A DNA stretch of 64,000 nucleotides from Pseudonocardia ammonioxydans (GCF_900115005.1 NZ_FOUY01000004.1:180190-244189), one strand, 5' to 3'; numbered from the stretch's first letter, positions 53,055 through 61,598 are shown. The notes: a model not told the origin generated them from the sequence alone. Numbers and translations: made by a program.

Positions 53055-53293
53055 CCCCAGGGGCACCCTCGTAGCGCTCGGTGCCCCGAGGGTGCCCCCG
53101 GGGGCGCGGGGCTCGGGGCGTGGCGTGGTGCTGTGCCGCCGCCCGTTGCCCCGAGGGGCACCCTGGTAGCGCTGGGCGCCCCGGGGGTGCCCCTCGGGGC
53201 GGGGCTCGGCGTGTGGTGTGGTGCTGCGCCGCTGCCTGTTGCCCCGAGGGGCGCCCTGGTGGCGCTCCGTGCCCCGAGGGTGCCCCTCGGGGC
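53055..53293. repeat. Three 93-bp tandem repeats with palindromic cores
   Basis: Cores of about 53 bp begin at 53055, 53148 and 53241, exactly 93 bp apart. In copy 2 the ends GCCCCGAGGGGCACCC and GGGTGCCCCTCGGGGC are perfect 16-bp inverted repeats, so each core can form a cruciform. The 40-bp spacers are also similar. Because 93 is a multiple of three, reading frames run through the tract, but there is no sign of a protein. The rest of the 52976-53391 gap is featureless. Confidence 0.88.
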
Positions 53294-53391
53294 GCGGGGC
53301 ACGGGGTGCTGAGCGCGCGCACGAGGCGCGAGTTGTCCACAGGCACGCAGATCGTGGGAGCAACGGGCCCGACCGGGGCGAAGCTCGATGC

Positions 53392-54354
53392 ATGCCTCGA
53401 CGACGTACTCCCTCTCCTGCGGTGACCGCCGCCCTGTGCCGGGCGGGCATCGTCCGGGTCGCGCGCCTGGTCGAACTCGGCGTCGACCGCCGTACGATCT
53501 CCCGGCGGTGCCGGCCGGGCGGTCCGTGGAGCAGGCTCGGCCCCGGTGTGGTCAAGCTCAGCAACGGCCCCCACACACGGGAGGACCGCCGGATCGCGAC
53601 CCTCCTCCAGGCCGGTCCCGGCGCGATGCTCACGGGACTCGACGCACTCGAGCTCCACGGCGTGCGGACGGCGCCGACACCGCACGGGCCGGTGCACGTC
53701 CTGATCCCGCACGATCGTCGCCGGTCGACCGGTGCGCTGATGCTGCCCGAACGCTCGCGGCGGGTGCCCGAGCCGGTCCGCGGCCGTCGTCATTCGGTGG
53801 CGCCCGTTGCGCGGGCGGTCGTCGACGCCGCCCGTCGCTCTCGGGATCCCGACCTGGTCCGGACGCTGTTCGCGGACGTCGTCCAGCACGGCCACTGCGC
53901 CGTCGCCGAGCTGGTGGCCGAGCTGGGCGAGTGCAGCAGCCGGGGCACGGCGATGCCGCGCACGGTGCTGGCCGAGATCGTGGCCGGCGTGCGTTCCGTC
54001 GCCGAGGCCGACGCCCGGCGGTTGCTGCGCCGCAGCCGCCTGCCCGAGCCCGAGATGAACGTGCGGCTGGCCGGGTGTGACGGACGGCTCGTCGCCGTCG
54101 TCGACCTCTGGTGGGACGACGTGGGGATGGCCTGGGAGATCGACTCCGTCGAGTTCCACCTGTCGCCGGACGACTACGCCCGCACGGTGCGCCGGCGCTC
54201 CGAGCTGAGCAGGCGGGGCGTGGTCGTGGTGCAGTCGTTGCCCGGTGACCTGCGCCGGCGGCCGGACGAGGTACTCGACGAGCTGGACAGGTCGTACACC
54301 CGGGCCGGCCTGCTCCCCGCTCCCGAGGTGACCCGTGAGCTCGCGCCCGTCTGA
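53392..54354 (+). CDS. AbiEi-like winged-helix protein with a nuclease-like C-terminus
   Basis: A 320-aa protein. Residues 1-60 look like the AbiEi antitoxin-type winged helix (VARLVELGVDRRTISRRCRP, then WSRLGPGVVKLS). A middle region with LTGLDALELHGVR and HVLIPHDRR follows. The C-terminal 100 residues (LVAVVDLWWDDVGMAWEIDS, VEFHLSPDDYARTVRRRSEL) resemble DUF559/Vsr-type PD-(D/E)xK endonucleases. Such proteins are common in actinomycetes, but their role is not established. No partner AbiEii nucleotidyltransferase is adjacent, so a type IV toxin-antitoxin role is doubtful. It is flanked on both sides by copies of the palindromic 53-bp repeat. Confidence 0.75.
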   Translation: MPRRRTPSPAVTAALCRAGIVRVARLVELGVDRRTISRRCRPGGPWSRLGPGVVKLSNGPHTREDRRIATLLQAGPGAMLTGLDALELHGVRTAPTPHGPVHVLIPHDRRRSTGALMLPERSRRVPEPVRGRRHSVAPVARAVVDAARRSRDPDLVRTLFADVVQHGHCAVAELVAELGECSSRGTAMPRTVLAEIVAGVRSVAEADARRLLRRSRLPEPEMNVRLAGCDGRLVAVVDLWWDDVGMAWEIDSVEFHLSPDDYARTVRRRSELSRRGVVVVQSLPGDLRRRPDEVLDELDRSYTRAGLLPAPEVTRELAPV

Positions 54355-54392
54355 CGACCGGGCGGGGCCGTGCGACGGTGGTCCCGCCTCGC

Positions 54393-54445
54393 GCCCCGAG
54401 GGGCACCCTCGGGGCACCCGGCGCCACCAGGGTGCCCCTCGGGAC
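54393..54445. repeat. Inverted copy of the 53-bp palindromic core
   Basis: Read on the minus strand this stretch matches copy 3 at 53241 closely (GAGGGGC, CCCTGGTGGCGC, TGCCCCGAGGGTGCCCC in order). It lies 38 bp after the AbiEi-like gene, so that gene is bracketed by inverted copies. Confidence 0.75.
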
Positions 54446-54497
54446 ACAAGCCCGCACCGGGCAGGCACAGGCCCGCACCGGGCAGACACCGGCGGGT

Positions 54498-55655
54498 TCA
54501 GGCCCGGGCGGCCTTGCCGAGGGCGTCGCGGGCGATGATGACCTGCTGGATCTGGCTGGTGCCCTCGTAGATCCGGAAGAGCCGGGCGTCGCGGAAGAAG
54601 CGCTCCACGGCCACCCCGCGCATGTAGCCGGCGCCGCCGTGGACCTGGACGGCGCGGTCGGCGACCCGCCCGACCATCTCCGAGCAGAAGTACTTGGCCG
54701 CGGCCGGGCCGGAGACCATGTCGGAGCCGTCGTCGAAGGTGCGGGCGGTGTCGAGGACGAGCCCGCGCCCGGCCCGGGCGTCGGTCACGGAGTCAGCGAC
54801 GAGGCCCTGCACCAGCTGGAACCGGGCGATCGGCTTGCCGCCCTGCTCGCGCTCCTTGGCGTACTCGACGGTCTCGTGCACCAGCCGGTCGGCCATCCCG
54901 ACGCAGACCGCGGCGAGGTGCAGCCGCCCGTGGGCCAGGCACTTCGCGGCGGTGAGGAAGCCCTTGTCGACGCCGTCCTCGCCGCCGACCACGGCGTCCG
55001 CGGGCACCCGCACGTCGTCGAGGTGCACGTCGGCGGTCCACGCGCCGAACTGGCCCATCTTGTGGTCCTTCGGCCCGATGGACAGGCCCGGGGTGTCGCG
55101 GGGCACCAGGAACGTCGAGATCCCGCGGTTGCCCGGGGCGTCCGGGGCGGTCCGGGCGAACACCATGATCACGTCGGCGACGGGGGAGTTGGTGATGTAG
55201 CGCTTCGAGCCGTTGATCACCCAGCTGTCACCGTCCCGGACGGCCCGGGTGGTCAGCGACGACGGGTCGGACCCGGCGTCGGCCTCGGTCAGCCCGAACG
55301 ACGCCGTCACCTCGCCGGAGGCAAGCTGGGGCAGCCACTGCGCCTTCTGCTCGGCGGTGCCGCCCTCCAGCAGCACGTGCCCGGCGATGCCGTTGTTGGT
55401 GCCGAACAGCGAGCGCAGCGCCGGTGTGGTCCAGCCCAGCTCGAACGCCAGCCGGACCTCCTCCGAGGCGGTCAGCCCGAGGCCGCCGTACTGCTCGGGG
55501 ATGGTGAACCCGTACAGGCCCATCTCCTTGCACTGGGCGACGATCCGCTCCGGGACGACGTCCTCGGCGTCGATCGTCTCCTCCAGCGGCACCACCTCGG
55601 TGCGGATGAAGTCGCGGACGGAGTCCAGGACGTCGGTCAGGACGGAGGGATCCAC
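54498..55655 (-). CDS. Acyl-CoA dehydrogenase
   Basis: A 385-aa FAD enzyme for alpha,beta-dehydrogenation of an acyl-CoA. ACAD signatures: YGGLGLTASEEV, ASFGLTEADAGSDPSSLTT, KRYITNSPVADVI, QVHGGAGYMRGVAVERFFRD and RIYEGTSQIQ, which places the catalytic Glu in the short/medium-chain position. GTG 55655 has GAGGAG 8 nt upstream; ATG 55673 is an alternative. A palindrome upstream (55684-55699) suggests control by a TetR-type repressor. The chain-length preference is unknown, and no electron-transfer or thiolase genes are adjacent. Confidence 0.9.
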   Translation of the reverse strand: MDPSVLTDVLDSVRDFIRTEVVPLEETIDAEDVVPERIVAQCKEMGLYGFTIPEQYGGLGLTASEEVRLAFELGWTTPALRSLFGTNNGIAGHVLLEGGTAEQKAQWLPQLASGEVTASFGLTEADAGSDPSSLTTRAVRDGDSWVINGSKRYITNSPVADVIMVFARTAPDAPGNRGISTFLVPRDTPGLSIGPKDHKMGQFGAWTADVHLDDVRVPADAVVGGEDGVDKGFLTAAKCLAHGRLHLAAVCVGMADRLVHETVEYAKEREQGGKPIARFQLVQGLVADSVTDARAGRGLVLDTARTFDDGSDMVSGPAAAKYFCSEMVGRVADRAVQVHGGAGYMRGVAVERFFRDARLFRIYEGTSQIQQVIIARDALGKAARA

Positions 55656-55683
55656 GAGACACGCTCCTCGCATCGTTGCGCTT

Positions 55684-55699
55684 GCTACCGTCCGGTAGC
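55684..55699. promoter_or_regulatory. Palindromic operator upstream of the acyl-CoA dehydrogenase
   Basis: GCTACCG and CGGTAGC flank a 2-nt centre, a perfect 16-bp dyad. It lies 28 bp before the dehydrogenase start and within the divergent region towards the histidine kinase. The size and symmetry fit a TetR-family fatty-acid regulator site; the binding protein is not identified. Confidence 0.55.
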
Positions 55700-55781
55700 T
55701 CATCACGGTCCGGGGGCCGGCGCGAGGGACACGCGGCACTCGCCACCCGGCGGCGAGGACTGCGGGAACCCGCGTCCCGCC

Positions 55782-55787
55782 TATCCT
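55782..55787 (+). promoter_or_regulatory. -10 element of the histidine kinase gene
   Basis: TATCCT lies 39 nt before the ATG, predicting a short leader with GGGAGGGG as the ribosome site. Confidence 0.5.
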
Positions 55788-55826
55788 CGACGGGGCAGAG
55801 ACCCGACCGGGAGGGGACCGACCGCC

Positions 55827-57278
55827 ATGGCGGAGCAGACCCGGGACACCGGCGAGCCGGCGAGCCGCCGGCACCCGGACGAGCCGGGCGGCAATCCGCT
55901 GGACCCGCACCTGGTCCGTGCCCTGGAGGGCTGGGGCAACGGCGCGCTGCGCGAGTACGTGCTGCGCGACGGCGCACCGCACCTGCCCCAGTCGGTGCAG
56001 TGGCCGTCCGGCTGGCCGGGCCGCACCCGGCTGGGCGCGCAGATGGCCTACCTGCTCACCGGCCTGCCGCTGGCGGTCCTCAGCGGCGTCGTCGTGCTGG
56101 CCGGGCTGGGCCTGGGCGCGGGCACGTTCGTGCTGTGGATCGGGATCCCGATCACCGTCGGCACGCTCGCCGTCGCGCGCGGGTTCGCCGAGCTGGAGCG
56201 CCGGGCGACGGAGGCGGCGACCGGGCGCCCGCTGCCGCCGCACCACTACCGGCCCAACCGCGGACGACGGCTGATGGGCCGGTTGTTCCGCGCCCTGGCC
56301 GACCCGCAGAGCTGGCGCGACGTCGCGCACGCGGTCGCGGGGCTGCCGCTGCGCGCGGTCACCGCGGTGGTCGCGCTGGTGTGGGCGGTGACCGGGCTCG
56401 GCGGCCTGCTCTACGTGTTCTGGCAGTGGTCGCTGCCGCGCGGGGACGCGGAGTGGACGCTGTTCCGTTCGGTCACCGGGCTGCACTCCACGGTCGGCGA
56501 CATCGCGCTGAACACCGGTCTGGGCGTGCTGCTGCTGGTGACGCTGCCGACGGTGGTGCGCTGGCTGGCCGACGTCCGTGCACTGCTGGCGCGCGGGCTG
56601 CTCACCAACCAGACCGCGGCGCTGCGGGCGCGCGCGCAGGCACTGGCCGCGGGCCGGCGGGCGGCCGTCGCGGCCGAGGCCCAGACGTTGCGCCGGCTCG
56701 AACGCGACATCCACGACGGTCCGCAGCAACGCCTGGTACGGCTCGGGATGGATCTGGAGACGGCCGTGCGGCGGCTCGACGACGACCCCGACCGGGTCCG
56801 GCCGCTGCTGCACGAGGCGCTCGAGCAGAGCCGGGAGGCGCTGTCCGAGCTGCGCGCGCTGTCCCGCGGCATCGCGCCGCCGATCCTCGCCGACCGCGGC
56901 CTGGGCCCGGCACTCGCCGCCGCGGCGGGGCGCAGCCCGGTGCCGGTGGACCTCGACGTCGGCCTCGACCCGGGGACCCGGCTGCCCGCCCTGGTCGAGA
57001 ACACCGCCTACTTCGTCGCCTCGGAGGCGCTGACCAACGTCGCCAAGCACGCGGGGGCGTCGTCGGCGGCGGTCACGGTCAGCGTCGACGAGACCCTGCT
57101 GCGGATCGTGGTCCGCGACGACGGCCGCGGCGGCGCGCACTCCGGCAAGGGGCACGGCCTCGCCGGGCTGGTGGACCGGCTGGAGATCGTCGAGGGCCGG
57201 CTGGACGTGCACAGCCCCCCGGGCGGACCGACGGTGCTGACCGCCGAGGTCCCGGTTGCCGGGCTGGGGGAGGGGTGA
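55827..57278 (+). CDS. NarL-type sensor histidine kinase with PF13796-like sensor
   Basis: A 483-aa membrane kinase. Two paired membrane regions make a Sensor (PF13796-like) domain at about residues 70-125 and 170-250 (YLLTGLPLAVLSGVVVLAGL, GLPLRAVTAVVALVWAVTGL). The dimerisation helix carries the phospho-His in RLERDIHDGPQQRLVRLGMD (HisKA_3), and the ATPase domain has VASEALTNVAKHAGAS and DDGRGG. It would phosphorylate the response regulator encoded 37 bp downstream. The signal is unknown; related sensors respond to envelope or lipid stress. Confidence 0.92.
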   Translation: MAEQTRDTGEPASRRHPDEPGGNPLDPHLVRALEGWGNGALREYVLRDGAPHLPQSVQWPSGWPGRTRLGAQMAYLLTGLPLAVLSGVVVLAGLGLGAGTFVLWIGIPITVGTLAVARGFAELERRATEAATGRPLPPHHYRPNRGRRLMGRLFRALADPQSWRDVAHAVAGLPLRAVTAVVALVWAVTGLGGLLYVFWQWSLPRGDAEWTLFRSVTGLHSTVGDIALNTGLGVLLLVTLPTVVRWLADVRALLARGLLTNQTAALRARAQALAAGRRAAVAAEAQTLRRLERDIHDGPQQRLVRLGMDLETAVRRLDDDPDRVRPLLHEALEQSREALSELRALSRGIAPPILADRGLGPALAAAAGRSPVPVDLDVGLDPGTRLPALVENTAYFVASEALTNVAKHAGASSAAVTVSVDETLLRIVVRDDGRGGAHSGKGHGLAGLVDRLEIVEGRLDVHSPPGGPTVLTAEVPVAGLGEG

Positions 57279-57315
57279 CGGACCCCCCGTCCGGGCGACC
57301 CGCGAAGATGGGCCC

Positions 57316-57963
57316 ATGACGATGCGCGTGGTGCTCGCCGAGGACTCGATGCTGCTGCGCGAGGGACTCGCCCGGCTGCTGGAGGAGGCGGGCGCGACCG
57401 TGCAGGCCGGGGTCGGCGACGGGACCGCGCTGGTCGAGGCGGTGGCCGAGCACCGGCCGGAGGTCGCGGTGGTCGACGTGCGGATGCCGCCGTCGTTCAC
57501 CGACGAGGGTCTGCGGGCCGCGCTGGAGATCCGCGGCCGGTACCCGGAGATCGGGATCCTGGTGCTGTCGCAGTACGTCGAGGAGTCCTACGCGACCGAC
57601 CTGCTGGAGGCCGGTGGCGGGGTCGGGTACCTGCTCAAGGACCGGGTGTCGAAGCTGGCGGACCTCTCCGACGCGCTGACCCGGGTCGCCGCGGGCGGCA
57701 CCGTCCTCGACCCGGAGGTGGTGTCGGCGCTGCTGACCCGCCGCCGGCGCCGGGACCCGCTCGCGGAGCTCTCGCCCCGCGAGCGGGAGGTGCTCGAGCT
57801 GATGGCGCAGGGCCGCACGAACACCGCCATCGGACGCCTGATGGTGATCACCCAGGGGGCCGTCGAGAAGCACATCTCCTCGATCTTCACGAAGCTGGGG
57901 CTGCCGCCGTCGTCGGACGACCACCGGCGGGTGATGGCGGTGCTGGCCTGGCTGGAGAGCTGA
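57316..57963 (+). CDS. NarL/LuxR-family response regulator
   Basis: A 215-aa regulator. Receiver domain: VVLAEDSMLLREGLARLL, phospho-Asp in VAVVDVRMPP, and the switch Lys in GYLLKDRV. DNA-binding domain: LSPREREVLELMAQGRTNTA, IGRLMVITQGAVEKHISSIF. It is the partner of the upstream kinase. ATG 57316 follows GAAGAT by 6 nt, a relaxed leaderless pattern that would allow expression independent of the kinase. Convergent with the thioredoxin/NHL gene. Confidence 0.93.
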   Translation: MTMRVVLAEDSMLLREGLARLLEEAGATVQAGVGDGTALVEAVAEHRPEVAVVDVRMPPSFTDEGLRAALEIRGRYPEIGILVLSQYVEESYATDLLEAGGGVGYLLKDRVSKLADLSDALTRVAAGGTVLDPEVVSALLTRRRRRDPLAELSPREREVLELMAQGRTNTAIGRLMVITQGAVEKHISSIFTKLGLPPSSDDHRRVMAVLAWLES

Positions 57964-57995
57964 GCGAGGCCTGCCGAGCGACCATCGGCGCCGGC

Positions 57996-59843
57996 TCACA
58001 CGCTGCGCAGGTCCAGATCCAGCTCCGGCGACCCCACGGCGGAGACGACGACCGGGATGCCCCAGTCCTGCTGGTAGCGGTGGCAGGCGGCGAAGGTCTC
58101 CGACGTCCCGTCCGGCGCGTCGTCGCAGGCCGCGGCGGCGACCGCCACCTGCAGCACCCCCGAGCCGACCGACGGGTCGAGCCGCAGCGTCCGGGTCAGC
58201 CCGGTGGCCGTGCCGTCCCCGGCGAGCAGCAGCCCGGGCGGGTCCGCGGCGACGGTCAGCGAGGTCGGGTCGCCGAACCGGTCGTCGAGGTGCTGCCCGG
58301 CCGGCGGGGTGAACCCGATGCGGAGCGTGAGCTCGGGGCCGAGCTCGGTGGGGGTGCGGCGGACGGTGTGCGCGGTCCCGCCGACCTGCGAGCCCCGGGT
58401 GAGCGAACCGGCCGGGATCGGCAGCCGCACCAGCCGGTGGGCCGCGGACTCGACGACGATCAGCGTCTCGCCGTCGACCAGCAGGTCGGACGGCTCGGCG
58501 AGGCCGTCGGCCAGGGTGGACACCGTGGCCGACGCCGGGTCGTAGCGCCGGACGGCGCCGTTGTAGGTGTCGGCGACGGCGACCGAGCCGTCGGGCAGCA
58601 CCGCCACACCCAGCGGGTGCTGCAGCAGCGCCTCGGCGGCCGGGCCGTCGCGGTGCCCGAAGTCGAACAATCCCTGCCCGACGGCCGTGCCCACCTGCGG
58701 CCCGGCCTCCGGCTCGGCGACGACGCGGCGCAGCGCGGAGATCTCGGAGTCGGCGACCCAGAGCACCGGGCCGTCCGCCGCGAGCCCGCTGGGCTGGGCG
58801 AGGAACGCGTCCGCGAACGACCCGTCGCGCAGGCCCTCGTTGGTGGTGCCGGCCAGCACGGTCGCGGTGCCGGTGTCCGGGTCGAGGGTCCACAGCTGGT
58901 GCGACCCGGCCATCGCGACCACGACGCGGCCGTCCCACCACGCCAGGTCCCACGGCGAGGACAGCTCGGTGGCGCCGGCCCCGGGCGCGACGCGGTCGCG
59001 CAGCTGCGAGCCGGTGCCGGCGACCGTCGACGCGGCACCGTCGGCGAGGTCGACCCGGCGGATCGCGTGGTTGACGGTGTCGGCGACCAGCACCGACGAG
59101 GACGGGGCCGACGCGCCCGGTGCCGGAGCGTCCAGCACCAGCAGTCCCTGCGGTTCGGAGAACCGGGCGGTCGCGGCGGCCCCGTCGGTGAACCCGCGGG
59201 TGCCGTCGCCGATGCGCCGCAGCTCGGTCTCCAGGTCGGCGGCCAGCTCGACGAGCTGGTGGTGCGCGGTGTCGGAGACCAGGTAGGTGCCGCCCGGCAG
59301 CGCGACGACCTTCCCGGGGAAGCGCAACGCCGTCTGCGCGGCGGGCGGCGGGACGTAGGGCCCGTCACCGCGGCGCAGCCGGTCGCCGTGCTGCTCGACC
59401 AGCTCACGGACCAGCGCGGCGAGCCCCGGACCGTGCCCCTCGCCCGCCATCCGGGCGACCACGAACCCGTCCGGGTCGATCACGGCCAGGGTCGGCCAGG
59501 CCCGGGCCGCGTAGGCGTCCCAGGTGGCGAGCTCGGGGTCGTCGAGCACCGGGTGCTCGACGCCGTAGCGCTCCACCGCGGCCTCGACGGCGGCCGGCTC
59601 GGCCTCGTGCACGAACTTCGGCGAGTGCACCCCGATGATCGTCAGGACGTCGCCGAACTCCTCCTCGACCGCACGGAGCTCGTCGAGGGCGTGCAGGCAG
59701 TTGACGCAGCAGAAGGTCCAGAAGTCGAGCACGACGATCCGCCCGCGCAGCCCGGCCAGGGTGAGCTCGGTGCCGCCGGTGTTGAGCCACCGCCTGCCCC
59801 GCAACTCCGGCGCCCGCACCTTCATCCGCTCGCTGCTCGTCAT
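57996..59843 (-). CDS. Thioredoxin-like/NHL-repeat protein
   Basis: A 615-aa protein. Residues 1-160 form a thioredoxin fold with the redox motif Cys46-Val-Asn-Cys49 in DFWTFCCVNCLHALDE. Residues 180-500 contain NHL-type beta-propeller blades (TYLVSDTAHHQLVEL, SVLVADTVNHAIRRVD, GVAVLPDGSVAVADTYNGAV), and the C-terminal 100 residues form an extra beta domain. No signal peptide is visible. This is the bacterial NHLRC2-like family of unknown substrate. ATG 59843 or ATG 59825 could start it; 59843 is used here. Divergent from the interrupted fpg gene. Confidence 0.88.
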   Translation of the reverse strand: MTSSERMKVRAPELRGRRWLNTGGTELTLAGLRGRIVVLDFWTFCCVNCLHALDELRAVEEEFGDVLTIIGVHSPKFVHEAEPAAVEAAVERYGVEHPVLDDPELATWDAYAARAWPTLAVIDPDGFVVARMAGEGHGPGLAALVRELVEQHGDRLRRGDGPYVPPPAAQTALRFPGKVVALPGGTYLVSDTAHHQLVELAADLETELRRIGDGTRGFTDGAAATARFSEPQGLLVLDAPAPGASAPSSSVLVADTVNHAIRRVDLADGAASTVAGTGSQLRDRVAPGAGATELSSPWDLAWWDGRVVVAMAGSHQLWTLDPDTGTATVLAGTTNEGLRDGSFADAFLAQPSGLAADGPVLWVADSEISALRRVVAEPEAGPQVGTAVGQGLFDFGHRDGPAAEALLQHPLGVAVLPDGSVAVADTYNGAVRRYDPASATVSTLADGLAEPSDLLVDGETLIVVESAAHRLVRLPIPAGSLTRGSQVGGTAHTVRRTPTELGPELTLRIGFTPPAGQHLDDRFGDPTSLTVAADPPGLLLAGDGTATGLTRTLRLDPSVGSGVLQVAVAAAACDDAPDGTSETFAACHRYQQDWGIPVVVSAVGSPELDLDLRSV

Positions 59844-59914
59844 GATCGGCTCAACGCCCGGTTGCGGCGCCCGTGTTCCGCGCGGGCCGCGCGTGCGGGG
59901 CGCACACTGATCGG

Positions 59915-60124
59915 GTGCCGGAGCTGCCCGAGGTGGAGGCCGCACGGACGGCCCTGGAACGTGCGGTCGGCCGGACGGTGGCCCGCGTCGACGACCGCGA
60001 CGAGTGGGTCTGCCGCCCGCACCGCCCCGGTGAGATCGCCTCGGTGCTCGAGGGCGGCCGGCTCACCGCGGCGCACCGGATCGGCAATGCCAACCGCATT
60101 CAAGGTACACCAGAGTCCCGGTAA
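59915..60124 (+). pseudogene. fpg: 5' fragment of formamidopyrimidine-DNA glycosylase, split by an integrative element
   Basis: The 69-codon frame begins VPELPEVEAARTALE, the unmistakable N-terminus of Fpg/Nei glycosylases in which Pro2 is the nucleophile and Glu3 the catalytic acid. Homology continues through HRPGEIASVLEGGRLTAAHR and stops at about residue 57 (60085). The frame then runs 11 codons into foreign sequence to a stop. The remaining roughly 200 residues (helix-two-turn-helix and zinc finger) are missing, so the product is inactive. CACACT 6 nt before the GTG is its likely -10. The rest of the gene is expected at the far end of the element, outside the window. Confidence 0.85.
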
Positions 60125-60127
60125 CAT
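60122..60127 (+). promoter_or_regulatory. -10 element of the integrase (leaderless)
   Basis: TAACAT lies 7 nt before the GTG at 60135. After excision and circularisation the region upstream of this box would change, so integrase expression may depend on the att state. Confidence 0.6.
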
Positions 60128-60134
60128 CCACGCT

Positions 60135-61565
60135 GTGCGCACGGCGATCTACGCTCGGGTTTCGCAGGACCGGGAGGGACGGTCGGTGTCGGTCACCGAC
60201 CAGCTACGGGACTGCCGGGACTACGCCGCCCGGATGGGACTCACCGTGGTCGCGGAGATCGTCGACAACGACATTTCGGCATACACGGGCAAGCGGCGAC
60301 CGGGGTACGAGCAGCTTCTAGAGCGGCTGGTCGGCGGGGACTTCGATGCGGTGCTCGCGTGGGAGGACTCGCGGCTCCACCGGCGACCCGTCGAGCTGGA
60401 GACCTACATCGACGTGTGCGAGCCGCGGGGTATCCCCACCTACCTGGTGACCGGTGGGGTAGTGGACCTGTCGACGTCGTCAGGCAGGACGAACGCCCGT
60501 ATCCGGGGTGCTCTGGCGCGGGAGTACGTGGACCAACTGAAGGACCGTTCGCGGCGTGGTCGCGACCGGCGAGCACGTGAAGGACTCCCTGCGGGTGGGA
60601 AGCGCCCCTTCGGGTACCAGTCGGACCACATCACAGTGGACCCGGCGGAAGGCGCGATGGTCACGGAAGCGACGGACGCGGTGATCCGCGGGGAGTCGCT
60701 GCACGCAATCGCGAAGAAGTGGCGGGCAGCGGGTGTGACCACTCCCGGCGGTAGCGAGTGGACGGGCTCGCGGGTGGGGGAGTTGCTGAAGCGTCCGCGC
60801 AACGCGGGTCTGCGGGAGCACCGGGGGGAGATCAAGCGGACCGCAGTGTGGGAGCCGCTGGTCACCTATGAGGCGTGGGTTGCCGTCTGCGAGATCCTCA
60901 ACGACCCCGCGCGCATCCGTCACAAGGGGAACCAACCCCGGTATCTGGGGAGCTTCATCTACCGCTGCGGTGCGCAGCTCCCCGACGGGAGCGTGTGCGG
61001 GAGCTTCATGCGGGTCGCGCGTTCCCGCGGGGTGCGTTCCTACCGCTGCTCGTTGAAGGACCGTCCGCGGACTCCCACGCATGCGACCGCGCTCCAGGTG
61101 GATGCCGACCGGTACGTGTCGTGGTTCGTGGTCAACGGGCTGCACGAGCAAGGCTTCTCGCTAGTGGACACGCGCACGTCTGCGGCTGCCGCGGTGGTCG
61201 ACAGGGAGAAGCGGCACGCGGAGCTGATGGAGCGTCAGACGTCGATGGTGCGTCGCAACGTGGCTGGTCTGATCTCGGATGCTGCACTGGATGAAGCGCT
61301 GTTGGTCATCGCGGAGCAGGTGAAGGCGCTCGACGAGATACCTGCGACGCAGACGGTGTCGGATGTCGACGACCTCGCGGCGCACCGGACCGCGTGGGAT
61401 GACCTGTCGCTGGACCGGCAGCGCGCGGTACTCCGCGACTCCGCGGAGGTGACGATCCTGGCGACTTCTCCGCAGGTGCCGGCGTACTACGAGACGACGA
61501 ACGCGGAGGGTGAGACGGTGCTCCGGTCGGATCGGATTCGGGTAGAGTTGCGGCTGGAAGTGTGA
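60135..61565 (+). CDS. int: Large serine integrase
   Basis: A 476-aa serine recombinase. The resolvase domain starts VRTAIYARVSQDREGRSVSV, with nucleophile Ser10, and continues with LAWEDSRLHRRPVELETYID. The recombinase domain follows (GGKRPFGYQSD, GESLHAIAKKWRAAGVTTPG, GSRVGELLKRPRNAG), then a zinc-ribbon region with spaced cysteines (YRCGAQLPDGSVCG, SYRCSLK) and a C-terminal coiled-coil/beta portion. It catalyses attP x attB integration into fpg. The size fits the phage/ICE large serine integrases. No recombination directionality factor is identified, but the small downstream genes are candidates. Confidence 0.95.
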   Translation: MRTAIYARVSQDREGRSVSVTDQLRDCRDYAARMGLTVVAEIVDNDISAYTGKRRPGYEQLLERLVGGDFDAVLAWEDSRLHRRPVELETYIDVCEPRGIPTYLVTGGVVDLSTSSGRTNARIRGALAREYVDQLKDRSRRGRDRRAREGLPAGGKRPFGYQSDHITVDPAEGAMVTEATDAVIRGESLHAIAKKWRAAGVTTPGGSEWTGSRVGELLKRPRNAGLREHRGEIKRTAVWEPLVTYEAWVAVCEILNDPARIRHKGNQPRYLGSFIYRCGAQLPDGSVCGSFMRVARSRGVRSYRCSLKDRPRTPTHATALQVDADRYVSWFVVNGLHEQGFSLVDTRTSAAAAVVDREKRHAELMERQTSMVRRNVAGLISDAALDEALLVIAEQVKALDEIPATQTVSDVDDLAAHRTAWDDLSLDRQRAVLRDSAEVTILATSPQVPAYYETTNAEGETVLRSDRIRVELRLEV

Positions 61566-61598
61566 TCGTCGGATCTGTGATCGGCAGATCTGCGATCG
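61561..61598 (+). repeat. Three direct repeats with 15-bp period at the integrase 3' end
   Basis: TGTGATCG at 61561, TGTGATCG at 61576 and TGCGATCG at 61591 recur exactly every 15 bp; the latter two sit in longer GATCTG(T/C)GATCG repeats. They overlap the integrase stop codon and open the non-coding control region. The spacing resembles short iterons. Confidence 0.65.

Noticed and set aside
53218..53391. N-terminal extension of the AbiEi-like protein through the 93-bp repeats
   Set aside because: The frame is open only because 93 is divisible by three. The family-like N-terminus begins at the ATG at 53392.
53392..54354. Complete type IV AbiE toxin-antitoxin pair
   Set aside because: No AbiEii-type nucleotidyltransferase gene is adjacent; only the AbiEi-like protein is present.
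59915..60124. Treating the 69-codon fpg frame as a functional small protein
   Set aside because: It ends in 11 foreign codons and lacks the DNA-binding helix-two-turn-helix and zinc finger needed for activity.
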